Below, piece after piece: positions 1 through 8,125 of a stretch of DNA of 20,408 nucleotides. The first letter of the stretch is position 1. Each line of letters begins with the position of its first letter. Under the pieces are notes generated by a model, which saw nothing but the letters and a program-made list of their open reading frames with translations, had not been told where the DNA came from and made no database searches. This DNA comes from UBA3064 sp023258775 (lineage in GTDB: Bacteria; Pseudomonadota; Gammaproteobacteria; Burkholderiales; Burkholderiaceae_E): NCBI GenBank assembly GCA_044355655.1, contig JBIKXS010000046.1, positions 1 to 20,408 of the forward strand. The letters run 5' to 3'. A program made the translations under genes and the position numbers.

Positions 1-2
1 TC

Positions 3-200
3 GATGTAGGCGAGATGTCAGCACAACAAATCAAGTCACTTCGTGAATCCGTTCAGGTAAGCCAGGCGGTACTTGCGGCGATTTTGAATACGAGCGTATC
101 GACGGTTCAGAAGTGGGAAATTGGGGATAAACGCCCAAGTGGTCCATCACTTAAGCTCTTACACCTCATCGAACGAAAAGGCATTGAAGCTGATTTATAG
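3..200 (+). CDS. XRE-family helix-turn-helix regulator, antitoxin-like (5' partial)
   Basis: This is the C-terminal part of a small DNA-binding protein whose reading frame is open to the left edge of the window. The first internal ATG is at 15, but the frame continues upstream, so the true start is probably outside. The visible part has the helix-turn-helix core of HigA/NadS-type antitoxins: a segment with VSQAVLAAILNTSVSTVQ (turn and recognition helix), followed by the characteristic KWE-G-KRPSGPSLKLL stretch and a short tail ending in EADL. Members of this family are usually about 95-110 residues, second in a RelE/HigB-type toxin-antitoxin pair, and repress their own promoter. The toxin would lie to the left, outside the window. 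The HTH assignment is secure; the antitoxin role is inferred from the family. Confidence 0.75.
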   Translation, partial: DVGEMSAQQIKSLRESVQVSQAVLAAILNTSVSTVQKWEIGDKRPSGPSLKLLHLIERKGIEADL

Positions 201-468
201 CGCTAATGCTCAAGCGCTACTTGCTGCGCAAAACCATCTGCTTGCCTGTACGCCCCACAGTCCTCACGTTGCGCTGCTCAGTGGCTCATCATGGGCCAGA
301 GAGTGCCAGCCGCCTTCGTTGGGTTTGACATACGCACAGCTTCTGCAAGAGCGCTCTGGCGCTTGGTTTCCGTCGCGGTCGATGTTGTAGGGCTATCGAT
401 CGACAAGGGCTACAGATTCTCACCATAAGGGCAGTGCGAAGGCGGTTTGAGTGATGCGCTGATGTGAT

Positions 469-961
469 CTAAAATTTTTCCATCGAAGCGTACCAATAGT
501 AGATCGTATTTAAAGTAAGTTCGTTATTAAATACAATCTTTTCGAAATATGGCTTGGCGCTTGCTGCCAATTGTTGATGATCTGGAAAATTCTTTAACAC
601 CTCATGCAAGCTGCCGTCTTTGAGTTTTCTTGTTTGGTACGTGTTGCCCTCGATGTCGGTCCTTGAAATTTCAGTGCTCGACCCTGATACGAAGTTGTTG
701 TCAAGCATGATCAAGCGACCACCTGGTTTCAGGCAGCCATGAACTGATCTAAAAAAGATAGAGCGCTCATCAAGTCTTAAGTGCGAATACCAGTGCGCCG
801 CAAACACACAATCAACCGGTGCCACAGGCTAACTCAAAGACTACTTGCCTTGACACATCGGTCTGAAGTCATGCAAGCAGGGCGATTAAATCGGCCTGCC
901 GTTCAGGCTTTTTATAGACGGTCTCGTACTCTTGAAGCCGCTTGTTGTAGTAGTCGAGCAT
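469..961 (-). pseudogene. class I SAM-dependent methyltransferase, decayed
   Basis: Pieces of one small methyltransferase lie in order on the minus strand. An ATG at 961 starts a segment beginning MLDYYNKRLQEYE and reading on through KKPERQADLIALLA, the usual N-terminus of this family. A TGA at 871-869 interrupts it. The same frame continues and gives the SAM-binding motif I, VVFELACGTG (844-815), then stops. A different frame then carries the C-terminal part from about 825 to 469, with DCVFAAHWYSH, the LKPGGRL post-motif and a long C-terminal region. The stretch between motif I and the FAAHW motif, normally around 60 residues, is missing, so the gene has an in-frame stop plus an internal deletion with a frame change. 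It cannot make a working enzyme. A weak purine-rich site lies just before the ATG. Confidence 0.75.
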
Positions 962-2061
962 GTGTCTCTTTAACGCTCAAGACCTCGGGTGATTCGAAGG
1001 GGTAGCGAGCGTACCTGATAAGCGCAAAGATGCCCCAAGCATGTCATTGACGCGCGTTTGTCAGCCATCACCACTCGCACGAAGCGCAGCCAGCAAGCGG
1101 GCAAAGAGCGCTTTTTCTCTTTCATGTTCTCTTCTGATACTCCCAGATGCGGCGGATGAATGGGGTGGAGCACGCGTCCGTGTAACACTGAGGGGAGCGC
1201 CGAAAAAAATCCTAACCCATTTGATCTTAGCGCACCAGATTGACTACGGCAGGCTCAGCCCCAGTGGCAAGCACGGCTTCAAACTGTCCGTTTATTTCGG
1301 GTGCCGATCGCTTGATGAAGCGTTTGATCGGGTCGCGCTCCATGAGCATTCCTAAATAGCCCTTGGCTAGGGATGCAAGGATCCATGAATGTCTGAAAAG
1401 CCTTTACTTACATTCAAGGCCAAGGGCTCGGCTGACGCCATAAAGAGAGCCTCGTCAATCGCCGTATTCCTAACTAAGGCGCGAGATTTTCACCAACGCG
1501 GCGAGGACCCAATTTACGGATTCGACCTAACCCAAACAACGGCAAGGGAGGCTGCGATGAATAAGATCGATCGATATGCGGCAAACCTCGCGCCGCCGAG
1601 CCTAATCCTGCCCGAGTATCAGCGTTTTCGCATGGATGGTCAGGGCATCGGCGAGCGCAGCATGGCGATGGCTGCCAAGTTGCCCAGACCAGAACCTGCG
1701 GCGATCATTGCGATCTCGAGGGTTTCAGCGTCAATGCCTCAAGTGGCCAAACTCGATCAGACCACCAAAACGATCTGATTTCCATTGCGAAAATAGCCGG
1801 GACTCTACAACACCGGTCGTGTTGATCGTCGCAAAGCTAAGACCTTGTCGGGTCGATTCGCGACTTAATCAAGCTAAGCAAGTAATCGATCGACCGCTTT
1901 TTGTTCTTCTGCATCGGGGATACGCGATGCTTCGTCAGGACCAACGAGTGGATGGCACACAAACTGAATAGTTCGTTTTCCTAGGTTTAGATAGGAAACG
2001 GCTCACTTCTGTTTGAGCGCTTATTGCTCAGTTCAAGATCCCAATGCGAAAAAGCTATCTT
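962..2061. other. degenerate region with short coding traces, no confident intact gene
   Basis: No convincing full-length gene is visible here. Several minus-strand stretches look like protein fragments. One is open from 1403 to 1227 and includes MERDPIKRFIKRSAPEING. Another, 2002-1874, includes CHPLVGPDEASRIPDAEEQ and ends with a natural-looking stop just downstream of the receptor gene. Around 1050-1180 the readable sequence switches frames (IRRIWEYQK, then EREKALFARLLAALRASGDG), as expected of a frameshifted remnant. I cannot name the parent genes. The pattern suggests genome decay rather than functional non-coding DNA. Confidence 0.4.
1389..1778 (+). CDS. hypothetical protein, weakly supported
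   Basis: A 129-residue plus-strand reading frame has a plausible ribosome binding site (AAGGA at 1377-1381) seven bases before the ATG. The first 70 residues have a mixed, soluble-protein-like composition with a lysine- and alanine-rich helix. The remainder (from about residue 75) is poor in recognisable pattern and may be read-through into decayed DNA. No motif, signal peptide or membrane segment is seen, and no family is recognised. The surroundings are full of gene remnants, so this could itself be a fragment or a chance frame. Confidence 0.3.
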   Translation: MSEKPLLTFKAKGSADAIKRASSIAVFLTKARDFHQRGEDPIYGFDLTQTTAREAAMNKIDRYAANLAPPSLILPEYQRFRMDGQGIGERSMAMAAKLPRPEPAAIIAISRVSASMPQVAKLDQTTKTI

Positions 2062-3057
2062 TCATTGCTGCGTTTCGATCTGCAATTCTCTAACGTACCG
2101 TTCCCAGCGCCCTGACTCGTCTTGAAGAAACTTTCGAGTCGCCTCCACCTGAAGGGGACGAAGTGAGTACCCCAGCTTCTCTAGCTGGAGGCGTACATCG
2201 CCATCTTTCTGAGCATCAATCATCCATGTGTTGATACGTTCAAGAATTTGCCGATTTACCCCCGCTGGTGTTGCGAGCCCGAGCGAAAGCACGATTTCTA
2301 AACCGGAAACGTACTCAGAGATGGCAGGCAATTCTGGCCACTTCGGATTGCGTTGGGATTCAGTGATCGCTAAAGGGATAAATTTGCCAGAGGCAATGTG
2401 TGCGGTTGCTGCAGGGTAGTCGGCAAAAACAAGGTGTATGTGTCCACCGAGAACATCAGTAAACGCATTGCCGATGGTTCGGTAGCCAACTGCTCGAACT
2501 GGAATATTTCCAGCTTTGGCGAGCAGTTGTGCAGCAACCTGAGTGGAGGCATTGAAGTGCCCAACTGCAAATTGATCGGGTCTAGCCCTTGACTGCTTCA
2601 CGAGTTCTGCCATCGACTTGAACGGGCTTGAAGCGGGTACCAATAGCATTACGCCGAAAACGCCAAAAAGCCCTGCGTGTTCAAAATCTCGAAAGGGATC
2701 GTAGGGAAGTTTTTTATAAAGGTGTAAGTTCGCTGCGTGCGTCATGTTTGAAACCATAAGCAACGTATGACCGTCTGGTGTGGCCTGTCGCACTGATTGA
2801 GATCCGATGATCCCATTAGCACCTGGCTTATTCTCCACCACGACCGGTTGGCCGGATCTTCGCTCGAGATAGCGCGCGAATGTTCGAGCAGTAAGATCAC
2901 CTGACCCCCCGGGCCCAAAGGGTACAACGATGGTGATTGGTCTCGTCGGATACGCTTCCTGCGCGGTGGTCGCGCCACAAAGGATGAAGGTTCCGGCAAG
3001 CGCCTGATGTAAGAAAAATCGTCTTCGAATCAATATGCGATGCTTATGTTCGTCCAT
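2062..3057 (-). CDS. Bug/TctC-family periplasmic solute receptor
   Basis: This 331-residue protein is a periplasmic binding protein of the tripartite tricarboxylate transporter type (Bug family), which captures small carboxylic or amino acids. An arginine-rich start (RRRFF, residues 11-15) and hydrophobic stretch to about residue 33 form an export signal. The family signatures follow: YPTRPITIVVPFGPGGSGD (36-54) and VVENKPGANGIIG (73-85), which line the ligand pocket, then THAANLHLYKKLPYDP. Length is normal. The ATG at 3057 is preceded by AGAGGT at good spacing. The gene is transcribed away from the CoA-transferase across a 333-bp gap. It closely resembles the receptor at 4605-5699: both have GSGD-TAR, ENKPGANGIIG, THAAN, LPYDP and FNAS. 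No TctA/TctB subunits are nearby. The ligand cannot be predicted. Confidence 0.93.
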   Translation of the reverse strand: MDEHKHRILIRRRFFLHQALAGTFILCGATTAQEAYPTRPITIVVPFGPGGSGDLTARTFARYLERRSGQPVVVENKPGANGIIGSQSVRQATPDGHTLLMVSNMTHAANLHLYKKLPYDPFRDFEHAGLFGVFGVMLLVPASSPFKSMAELVKQSRARPDQFAVGHFNASTQVAAQLLAKAGNIPVRAVGYRTIGNAFTDVLGGHIHLVFADYPAATAHIASGKFIPLAITESQRNPKWPELPAISEYVSGLEIVLSLGLATPAGVNRQILERINTWMIDAQKDGDVRLQLEKLGYSLRPLQVEATRKFLQDESGRWERYVRELQIETQQ

Positions 3058-3390
3058 CGAATTACCTCTAAGTAGAGCTGCTCAAAAAAGAGTGGGAATC
3101 CGCTTAACTCGCCTGCTCAGCTTATAAGTTTATGAGTCGATGCTGGCGACGTTTAAAAAGCTATCACTAAAAATGGATGGTCACCGCAACTAGCGATTCG
3201 TTTGGCTGCTACGCCACCCTCCGTATGCAAGATTTGGAACACCATGTAACAAAAATCGGCACCGTTCAACACTTACGGGCGCAATTGAGGCTTGTCGAAT
3301 CGCGTTGAATAGGTAATTGTTCAGTAAGACATTTGGCAATGCGCATCTAGATCCTCAGTTGACGAAGACACTCCTCTAAAAGGGTATGCC
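3058..3390. promoter_or_regulatory. divergent intergenic region between receptor and CoA-transferase genes
   Basis: This 333-bp gap separates two divergently transcribed genes and should hold both promoters. No open reading frame of note, no clear operator palindrome and no confident -35/-10 pair was found by eye. The only sites I can place are the ribosome binding sequences at each edge: AGAGGT before the minus-strand ATG at 3057 and AAAGGG before the plus-strand ATG at 3391. Confidence 0.45.
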
Positions 3391-4608
3391 ATGCAGCAAC
3401 CTGACCATCAACCCATCAGCCCTGACGCTAAGCGACTCGCTGTTGGATTAGCCGAGAAGCCTTTAGCTGGCATTCGTGTGATTGAGCTAGGGCAGAATAT
3501 CGCTGGTCCCTACGCTGGCGAAATCCTAGCAAGCCTTGGCGCTCAAGTGATCAAGGTTGAACGACCTGAAACTGGGGATGATGCCAGAGGCTGGGGGCCA
3601 CCTTTCCTCAACGGCGTTGCGACCACCTTTGAGGCGATGAATCACGGCAAGCAGAGTGTCACCGTTGATTTGCAGTCAGAACATGGCATCGCGTGGTTGC
3701 ATAGCTTAATCGCGTGTAGTGATGTGTTTCTGCACAACATGAGGCCGGGTTCGCTGGACACGATGGGACTTGGCGCCGAAGTACTTTGTGCGCGCTATCC
3801 GAAACTGATTTATTGCGAGTTGGGGGCGTTTGGACATCACGGTCCGATGCATTTGCGACCGGGCTACGAACCGATGATTCAGGCGTTTGCCGGCTTGTTT
3901 AGTGTCAATGGCTCGCCAGAGGGGCCGAACTCCCGAGTTGGGATGCAAATCCTTGACCTGGGCACGGGCGTTTGGGGAGCGCTCGGTTGTCTGCTTGCTC
4001 TTTATCACCGGACCAACACAAAGCAAGGACTGATTGTCAATGCTTCGCTTTTTGAAACAGCGCTGGGCTGGCTACAAGTCATCCTGGCGGCTTTTTCAGT
4101 CACCAAGAAGCAACCCGAGCGGCACCGAAGCGGTAACCCCAAGGTCGTGGTGTTTCAAGCCTTCGACACGCTCGACGGTGAAATTGTGGTTGCAGCGGCT
4201 AACGATCGATTATTTGCGAAACTTGTGCAAGCGCTAGGGCTCGGTCACCTTGCAAGTGATGCGCGCTTTTCGAGTAACGCGAGTCGTGTTGCCCATAAAG
4301 ACGCGCTGATCCCGCAGCTCGAGGCTGTTTTTCTCAGCCAAGCCGCATCACATTGGGAACAAGTACTCGAAGCGGTTGGCGTTCCTTGTTCTCCGATTCA
4401 CGACCTCTCGCAAATGCTCGCCCAGGCACAGACTAAGGCTCTCAACATCATTGAACCTGTTGAAGATTCTGGTCTTGAGATTGTGGGATTACCTTTGTCA
4501 TTGAATCGAGTACGACCTGCAGTGGGTATGCGGTCACCTCAGCTCGGTGAACATAATCAACTCATTGACAATCTTCTTCAGTCAATCGTTCAAGGAGCAA
4601 GGCCATGA
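3391..4608 (+). CDS. class III (CaiB/BaiF family) CoA-transferase
   Basis: A 405-residue cytoplasmic enzyme of the formyl-CoA transferase/CaiB family, which moves CoA between carboxylic acids. The N-terminal core, after about 23 extra residues, reads PLAGIRVIELGQNIAGPYAG (24-43), then GAQVIKVERPETGDDAR, the nucleotide/CoA-binding region. HNMRPGSLDTMGLG (115-128) and RPGYEPMIQAFAGL (156-169) follow. The catalytic aspartate that forms the acyl and CoA anhydride is most likely D189 in ILDLGTG. Length is normal for the family. The ATG has AAAGGG upstream. Its stop codon overlaps the next gene's start by four bases (ATGA at 4605), so the CoA-transferase and the receptor at 4605-5699 are translationally coupled. 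This links acid uptake with CoA activation. Donor and acceptor are unknown; succinyl-CoA is a common donor in the family. Confidence 0.92.
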   Translation: MQQPDHQPISPDAKRLAVGLAEKPLAGIRVIELGQNIAGPYAGEILASLGAQVIKVERPETGDDARGWGPPFLNGVATTFEAMNHGKQSVTVDLQSEHGIAWLHSLIACSDVFLHNMRPGSLDTMGLGAEVLCARYPKLIYCELGAFGHHGPMHLRPGYEPMIQAFAGLFSVNGSPEGPNSRVGMQILDLGTGVWGALGCLLALYHRTNTKQGLIVNASLFETALGWLQVILAAFSVTKKQPERHRSGNPKVVVFQAFDTLDGEIVVAAANDRLFAKLVQALGLGHLASDARFSSNASRVAHKDALIPQLEAVFLSQAASHWEQVLEAVGVPCSPIHDLSQMLAQAQTKALNIIEPVEDSGLEIVGLPLSLNRVRPAVGMRSPQLGEHNQLIDNLLQSIVQGARP

Positions 4609-5699
4609 AAGCCCAAGCAGCGCTCAATCAAGTATGCCGCAACGAACGAAATCTTTGGGTCAACCCAAGACGCAGATTAGTGGTTCAGTTTATTGCAACC
4701 ATGGCACCTACACTCGTAGCCTGTCTCGGTTCAACGATGTGCCAAGCTCAGGGCCACGCGACTGGGCAGCCTCAGGCGCCATCGGTTGCTGTGCAGTCAC
4801 TTCGATCAAAATTCGACAGCAAACCAGTACGAATCATCGTACCTTTTGCGCCTGGCGGTTCAGGCGATATCACTGCGAGACTGCTCGCCGAACAGATTCA
4901 GCGTCGCGGGGGGCCGCAGGTCATTGTGGAGAACAAACCGGGTGCAAATGGAATCATAGGGGCTGAGGCCGCTAAGCGCGCAGCGGCTGACGGTAGTGTT
5001 TTGGTGCTTGCAACCACCTCAACCCACGCTGCTAATCCAAGCCTTTATCGTCAACTGCCCTATGACCCGGTTAAAGATTTCTTCCTGGTCGGGCATTTTG
5101 GAACGGGTTCAACGCTTGTGCTCGTGAAACCAGATGCACCCTATCAAACGCTCGCTGATCTGGTTGCAGATGCCAAAAAGAAGCCCGGCCAGCTTCACTA
5201 TGGTTACTTTAATGCTTCATCTCATGTGCCGGGTGCTCTTATCAGTCAGCTTGCCGGCATTGAACTTCAAGCGGTCGCCTACAAGCAAATTGCCAACGCA
5301 ATGACCGACCTGATTGCCGGGCATTTACAGGTGATCTTTGTCGATAGTGTGGCAGGCGACAGTTATGCAAGTTCAGGAAAACTGAAAGTGATTGCTGCAG
5401 CTGGCGCTCAACGTTTACCGAAGTACCCACAGGTCGCCTTGATCACCGAGTCGTATCCGTCCTACGACGTGAGCGGATTCCTCGGACTTGCGATACCTTC
5501 GGGCACGCCGGAGTCGATACGTAGCCTTTGGAATCAAGCGCTCAATGAGATCATTCTTTCTGAGCCGATGAAGTCTACTTTAGAACGGTATGGATTTTAC
5601 CCAAAATCGATGACGCTTCAGGATCTCAGTCGGTTTGTGGGCGAGGAGCAGGCTCGGTGGAAACGCTACGTCGGACTTGCGAAAATCGAACCACAATAG
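4605..5699 (+). CDS. Bug/TctC-family periplasmic solute receptor, coupled to CoA-transferase
   Basis: A 364-residue periplasmic carboxylate-binding protein. The N-terminus is longer than usual: about 21 polar residues precede an RRR motif and a hydrophobic segment ending near CQAQG (residue 50), then a loose proline/glutamine-rich linker to about residue 70. The mature domain has VRIIVPFAPGGSGDITAR (75-92) and VIVENKPGANGIIG (106-119), followed by THAANPSLYRQLPYDP. The start at 4605 overlaps the CoA-transferase stop as ATGA, so the two are expressed together. It is the nearest paralogue in this window of the divergent receptor at 2062-3057, including the FNASS segment and the NAMTDLIAGH segment. 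A later internal start could also provide a signal peptide, but no better ribosome site was seen there. Confidence 0.92.
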   Translation: MKAQAALNQVCRNERNLWVNPRRRLVVQFIATMAPTLVACLGSTMCQAQGHATGQPQAPSVAVQSLRSKFDSKPVRIIVPFAPGGSGDITARLLAEQIQRRGGPQVIVENKPGANGIIGAEAAKRAAADGSVLVLATTSTHAANPSLYRQLPYDPVKDFFLVGHFGTGSTLVLVKPDAPYQTLADLVADAKKKPGQLHYGYFNASSHVPGALISQLAGIELQAVAYKQIANAMTDLIAGHLQVIFVDSVAGDSYASSGKLKVIAAAGAQRLPKYPQVALITESYPSYDVSGFLGLAIPSGTPESIRSLWNQALNEIILSEPMKSTLERYGFYPKSMTLQDLSRFVGEEQARWKRYVGLAKIEPQ

Positions 5700-5905
5700 C
5701 CGCATGATGGTCTGTAGCGCCTTATAACGCATCTTTCCTGAGTATCGGTGCGTGCCCGTATTGCCCGAACACTGCGACTCACGACAGATCAAGTCAACGT
5801 GTAATTAGACATTGATTAGTCATTGCAATTTCATGCGTGCGATGCCACGATGCTTAACGTAGCTTTTCACAGCTTTGATTGTTGACCGATTGGGGGTAGC
5901 AGAAG

Positions 5906-6901
5906 ATGACGATAGAACTAAATCAGGAACGTCGTCAGGCAATGCGGTTTGGTACGGTAACCGTTGGCTTGAGTTTGCTAACACGATCGGCTATGGCTCA
6001 GACGGTCTGGCCAAACAGGCCGATTCGTTGGATCGTCCCTTATCCGCCTGGCGGTCAGACCGACATCGTTTCACGTTATCTCGGCGAGAAGTTAAGTGTT
6101 GCACTTGGGCAGCAGGTCGTTATTGAGAATAGAGCTGGTGCTCAAGGTATAGTTGGGATAACGGCTGCCAAGCAGGCTGCTGCGAACGGGTACACCTTTG
6201 TTTACGTCAATTCTTCGAATTACTGTATCAATGTGTTTGCATATTCAAAGCTCTCCTACAGCCAGGAAGACTTTGATCCAGTCTCTCAATTGGGAGAGGC
6301 GGCGTTAGGGATGGTTGTGTCAGCTGCCTCTGGCATTCGATCCCTTGAGGACTATGTGACGTTTGTGAAAAAGAGTCCGGGAAAAACCAGCTATGGCTCT
6401 TTCGGCAACGGAAGTTCTTCACATCTGTATGCTGAAATGTTTACCCAATTGGCGAAGTTGGATTCGGTGCATGTTGCCTACAAAGGTGCAGGGCCGGCGG
6501 TTCAAGACATCATGGCGGGTCTGACGACCATGGGTGTACACGATTTTGCGACGACTGGCCCATTTATCAATAGCGGCCGTTTGAATCTGCTAGCAGTGAC
6601 GGGTACCAAACGGTGGCCTGCATTCCCCGATACGAAAACATTTACCGAGCAGGGCTACCCAAGTCTTGACCTCGTTGGATGGAATGGCATCGTGACACCA
6701 AAGGGATCGCCTAAGGACGCGACCGATCGGATGGCCAAAGAGATCATGAAAATTATTCAATCGCCCGAGGGGAAAAAGAGAATTCTTGAACTGGGCCTGC
6801 TGCCAACTGGGACGAGCGCTGACGTTTTCGCCGACATTATTAAGAAAGACACACCTCGGTGGGGCGAGGTTTTTAAAATTTCAGGCGTCAAACCTGAATA
6901 A
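5906..6901 (+). CDS. Bug/TctC-family periplasmic solute receptor
   Basis: A 331-residue periplasmic solute receptor. The signal peptide spans about residues 1-32 and ends SAMAQT. The mature start WPNRPIRWIVPYPPGGQTD (35-53) is the standard family opening, and VVIENRAGAQGIVG (71-84) is the second pocket motif. The later SYGSFGNGSSSHLYAEMF and YKGAGPAVQDIMAG segments are also typical of Bug proteins. A purine-rich site (GGGGGTAGCAGAAG) lies before the ATG. The 206-bp gap after the previous receptor suggests it may have its own promoter. It belongs to a different subgroup from the GSGD receptors at 2062 and 4605. A likely terminator follows the stop codon. The ligand is unknown. Confidence 0.92.
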   Translation: MTIELNQERRQAMRFGTVTVGLSLLTRSAMAQTVWPNRPIRWIVPYPPGGQTDIVSRYLGEKLSVALGQQVVIENRAGAQGIVGITAAKQAAANGYTFVYVNSSNYCINVFAYSKLSYSQEDFDPVSQLGEAALGMVVSAASGIRSLEDYVTFVKKSPGKTSYGSFGNGSSSHLYAEMFTQLAKLDSVHVAYKGAGPAVQDIMAGLTTMGVHDFATTGPFINSGRLNLLAVTGTKRWPAFPDTKTFTEQGYPSLDLVGWNGIVTPKGSPKDATDRMAKEIMKIIQSPEGKKRILELGLLPTGTSADVFADIIKKDTPRWGEVFKISGVKPE

Positions 6902-6911
6902 CAGCTATAAA

Positions 6912-6945
6912 TAAAGCGAAATGTTTATGATTTTTGCTTTTTACC
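6912..6945 (+). terminator. probable rho-independent terminator after the third receptor gene
   Basis: Eleven bases after the stop codon AAAGCGAAA (6913-6921) can pair with TTTTGCTTT (6932-6940), with one G-T pair, around a 10-base loop. The second arm runs into a short T-rich tail. The stem is AT-rich, so it is moderate rather than strong. It would separate the transcript of the receptor at 5906-6901 from the next gene. Confidence 0.45.
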
Positions 6946-7038
6946 TAATCAGCCACTGTTTCGAACGCGCAAAAATCAATGACTTTTTCAGCAGACAAGA
7001 TCTCAAGCCAAATCCGACCTTTGATATGGGGAATGACG

Positions 7039-8031
7039 ATGTCTATTGATCGAACGAGGCGCCTTGGCTTAAAGGGGCTCGGCCTTGCCGGCATCTCAGC
7101 TGGCTTTTTAAATGGATCCGTCAGTGCGCAAACGCCCGCAGGTTCATCGCTCAGGATACTTGTTGGTTTTCCACCTGGCGGGGGTACCGACGTCATGGCC
7201 CGCTACATCGGCGACAAATTAAGAGAGCGTTTGGGTCAACCGGTGCTCGTGGAAAATCGCGCTGGGGCAAGTGGCGCGATTGCGATCGATGCATTGAAGA
7301 AAGCGCCTACGGATGGGTCAACCCTCATGTACGCCACGAGTGCAACAACCGTCGCCTTAACGGTTACGCGAAAGAACCCGGGTTTCGTGTTGGAAAAGGA
7401 TTTGGTGCCGATCGGGTTGACGGGCTTGACATCGACGGTCTTTGTTCTTTCGCCCAAACTAGGGTTATCAAATTTGAAGGAGTATGCACAGTGGTTGCGC
7501 CGAAATCCTGATCGTGCAAATTTTGGAACAACTGCCCTCGGTAGCAACACGCATTTTTTTGGCTCATTGCTGGGTAAGGCCTTAGGGACGCCGCTCGATC
7601 CGGTTGGCTATAAAGGCGCTGCACCGCTCCTAACCGATTTGATTGCGGGGCATGTTTCTGCGGGATGCGGTGGTCTAACGGACTTTCTTACCCATCATCA
7701 AGCGGGCAAAGTGAAGATCATCGCAGTAAGCGCACTCCGACGGCCATCGTTTGCGCCCGACATCCCGACTGTTACAGAGCTTGGTTATCCTGACTTAACT
7801 TATGAGGGTTTTTACGGATTTTATGGACCACCAGGACTGCCAAGTGCCCAGCTCGATTATTGGAGTCGCGAGTTACGTGTAACGACTGAATCGCCTGATT
7901 TAAAGCAGAAACTTTATAACACTGGGCTCGATGTGCAGACCTCAACCCCATCAGAATTTACCCAACGCCAGCAGTCGCTGGTGATTTCCTTCGGTGAGAT
8001 GATGCGCCAGGCAGGTTATCGGCCTGAGTAA
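7039..8031 (+). CDS. Bug/TctC-family periplasmic solute receptor
   Basis: The fourth periplasmic solute receptor of the window, about 330 residues. I chose the ATG at 7039 because GGGGA at 7028-7032 lies six bases upstream. Frames starting at 6979 or 7033 are open but have no site or a badly spaced one. The signal peptide includes RTRRLGLKGLGLAGISAGF and ends around SVSAQT (residue 32). The pocket motifs are LRILVGFPPGGGTD (38-51) and VLVENRAGASGAIA (69-82). GYKGAAPLLTDLIAGH matches the family's second-lobe signature. It has no canonical WP-RP mature start. It lies between the third receptor and the dioxygenase, with 94 bp to the latter, so it may share a transcript with it. The ligand is unknown. 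Confidence 0.9.
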   Translation: MSIDRTRRLGLKGLGLAGISAGFLNGSVSAQTPAGSSLRILVGFPPGGGTDVMARYIGDKLRERLGQPVLVENRAGASGAIAIDALKKAPTDGSTLMYATSATTVALTVTRKNPGFVLEKDLVPIGLTGLTSTVFVLSPKLGLSNLKEYAQWLRRNPDRANFGTTALGSNTHFFGSLLGKALGTPLDPVGYKGAAPLLTDLIAGHVSAGCGGLTDFLTHHQAGKVKIIAVSALRRPSFAPDIPTVTELGYPDLTYEGFYGFYGPPGLPSAQLDYWSRELRVTTESPDLKQKLYNTGLDVQTSTPSEFTQRQQSLVISFGEMMRQAGYRPE

Positions 8032-8125
8032 GGGAAGAAGCCTTGTTATAACGACTTAGAGCGAATTTTAGGATCCTATCTCGGCACGTGACGCAAGAGC
8101 AAATAAGTTCCATGAAGGAAGTCGC

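Noticed and set aside
121..390. Plus-strand frame of 89 codons overlapping the antitoxin-like gene
   Set aside because: It overlaps the HTH gene in another frame, has no ribosome binding site and a composition unlike a protein.
2003..2040. Terminator after the minus-strand receptor gene
   Set aside because: TGAGC and GCTCA around 2014-2030 can form only a 5-bp stem without a clear T-run.
3706..4026. Minus-strand frame inside the CoA-transferase
   Set aside because: It is antisense to conserved catalytic regions of a clear enzyme gene and has no support of its own.
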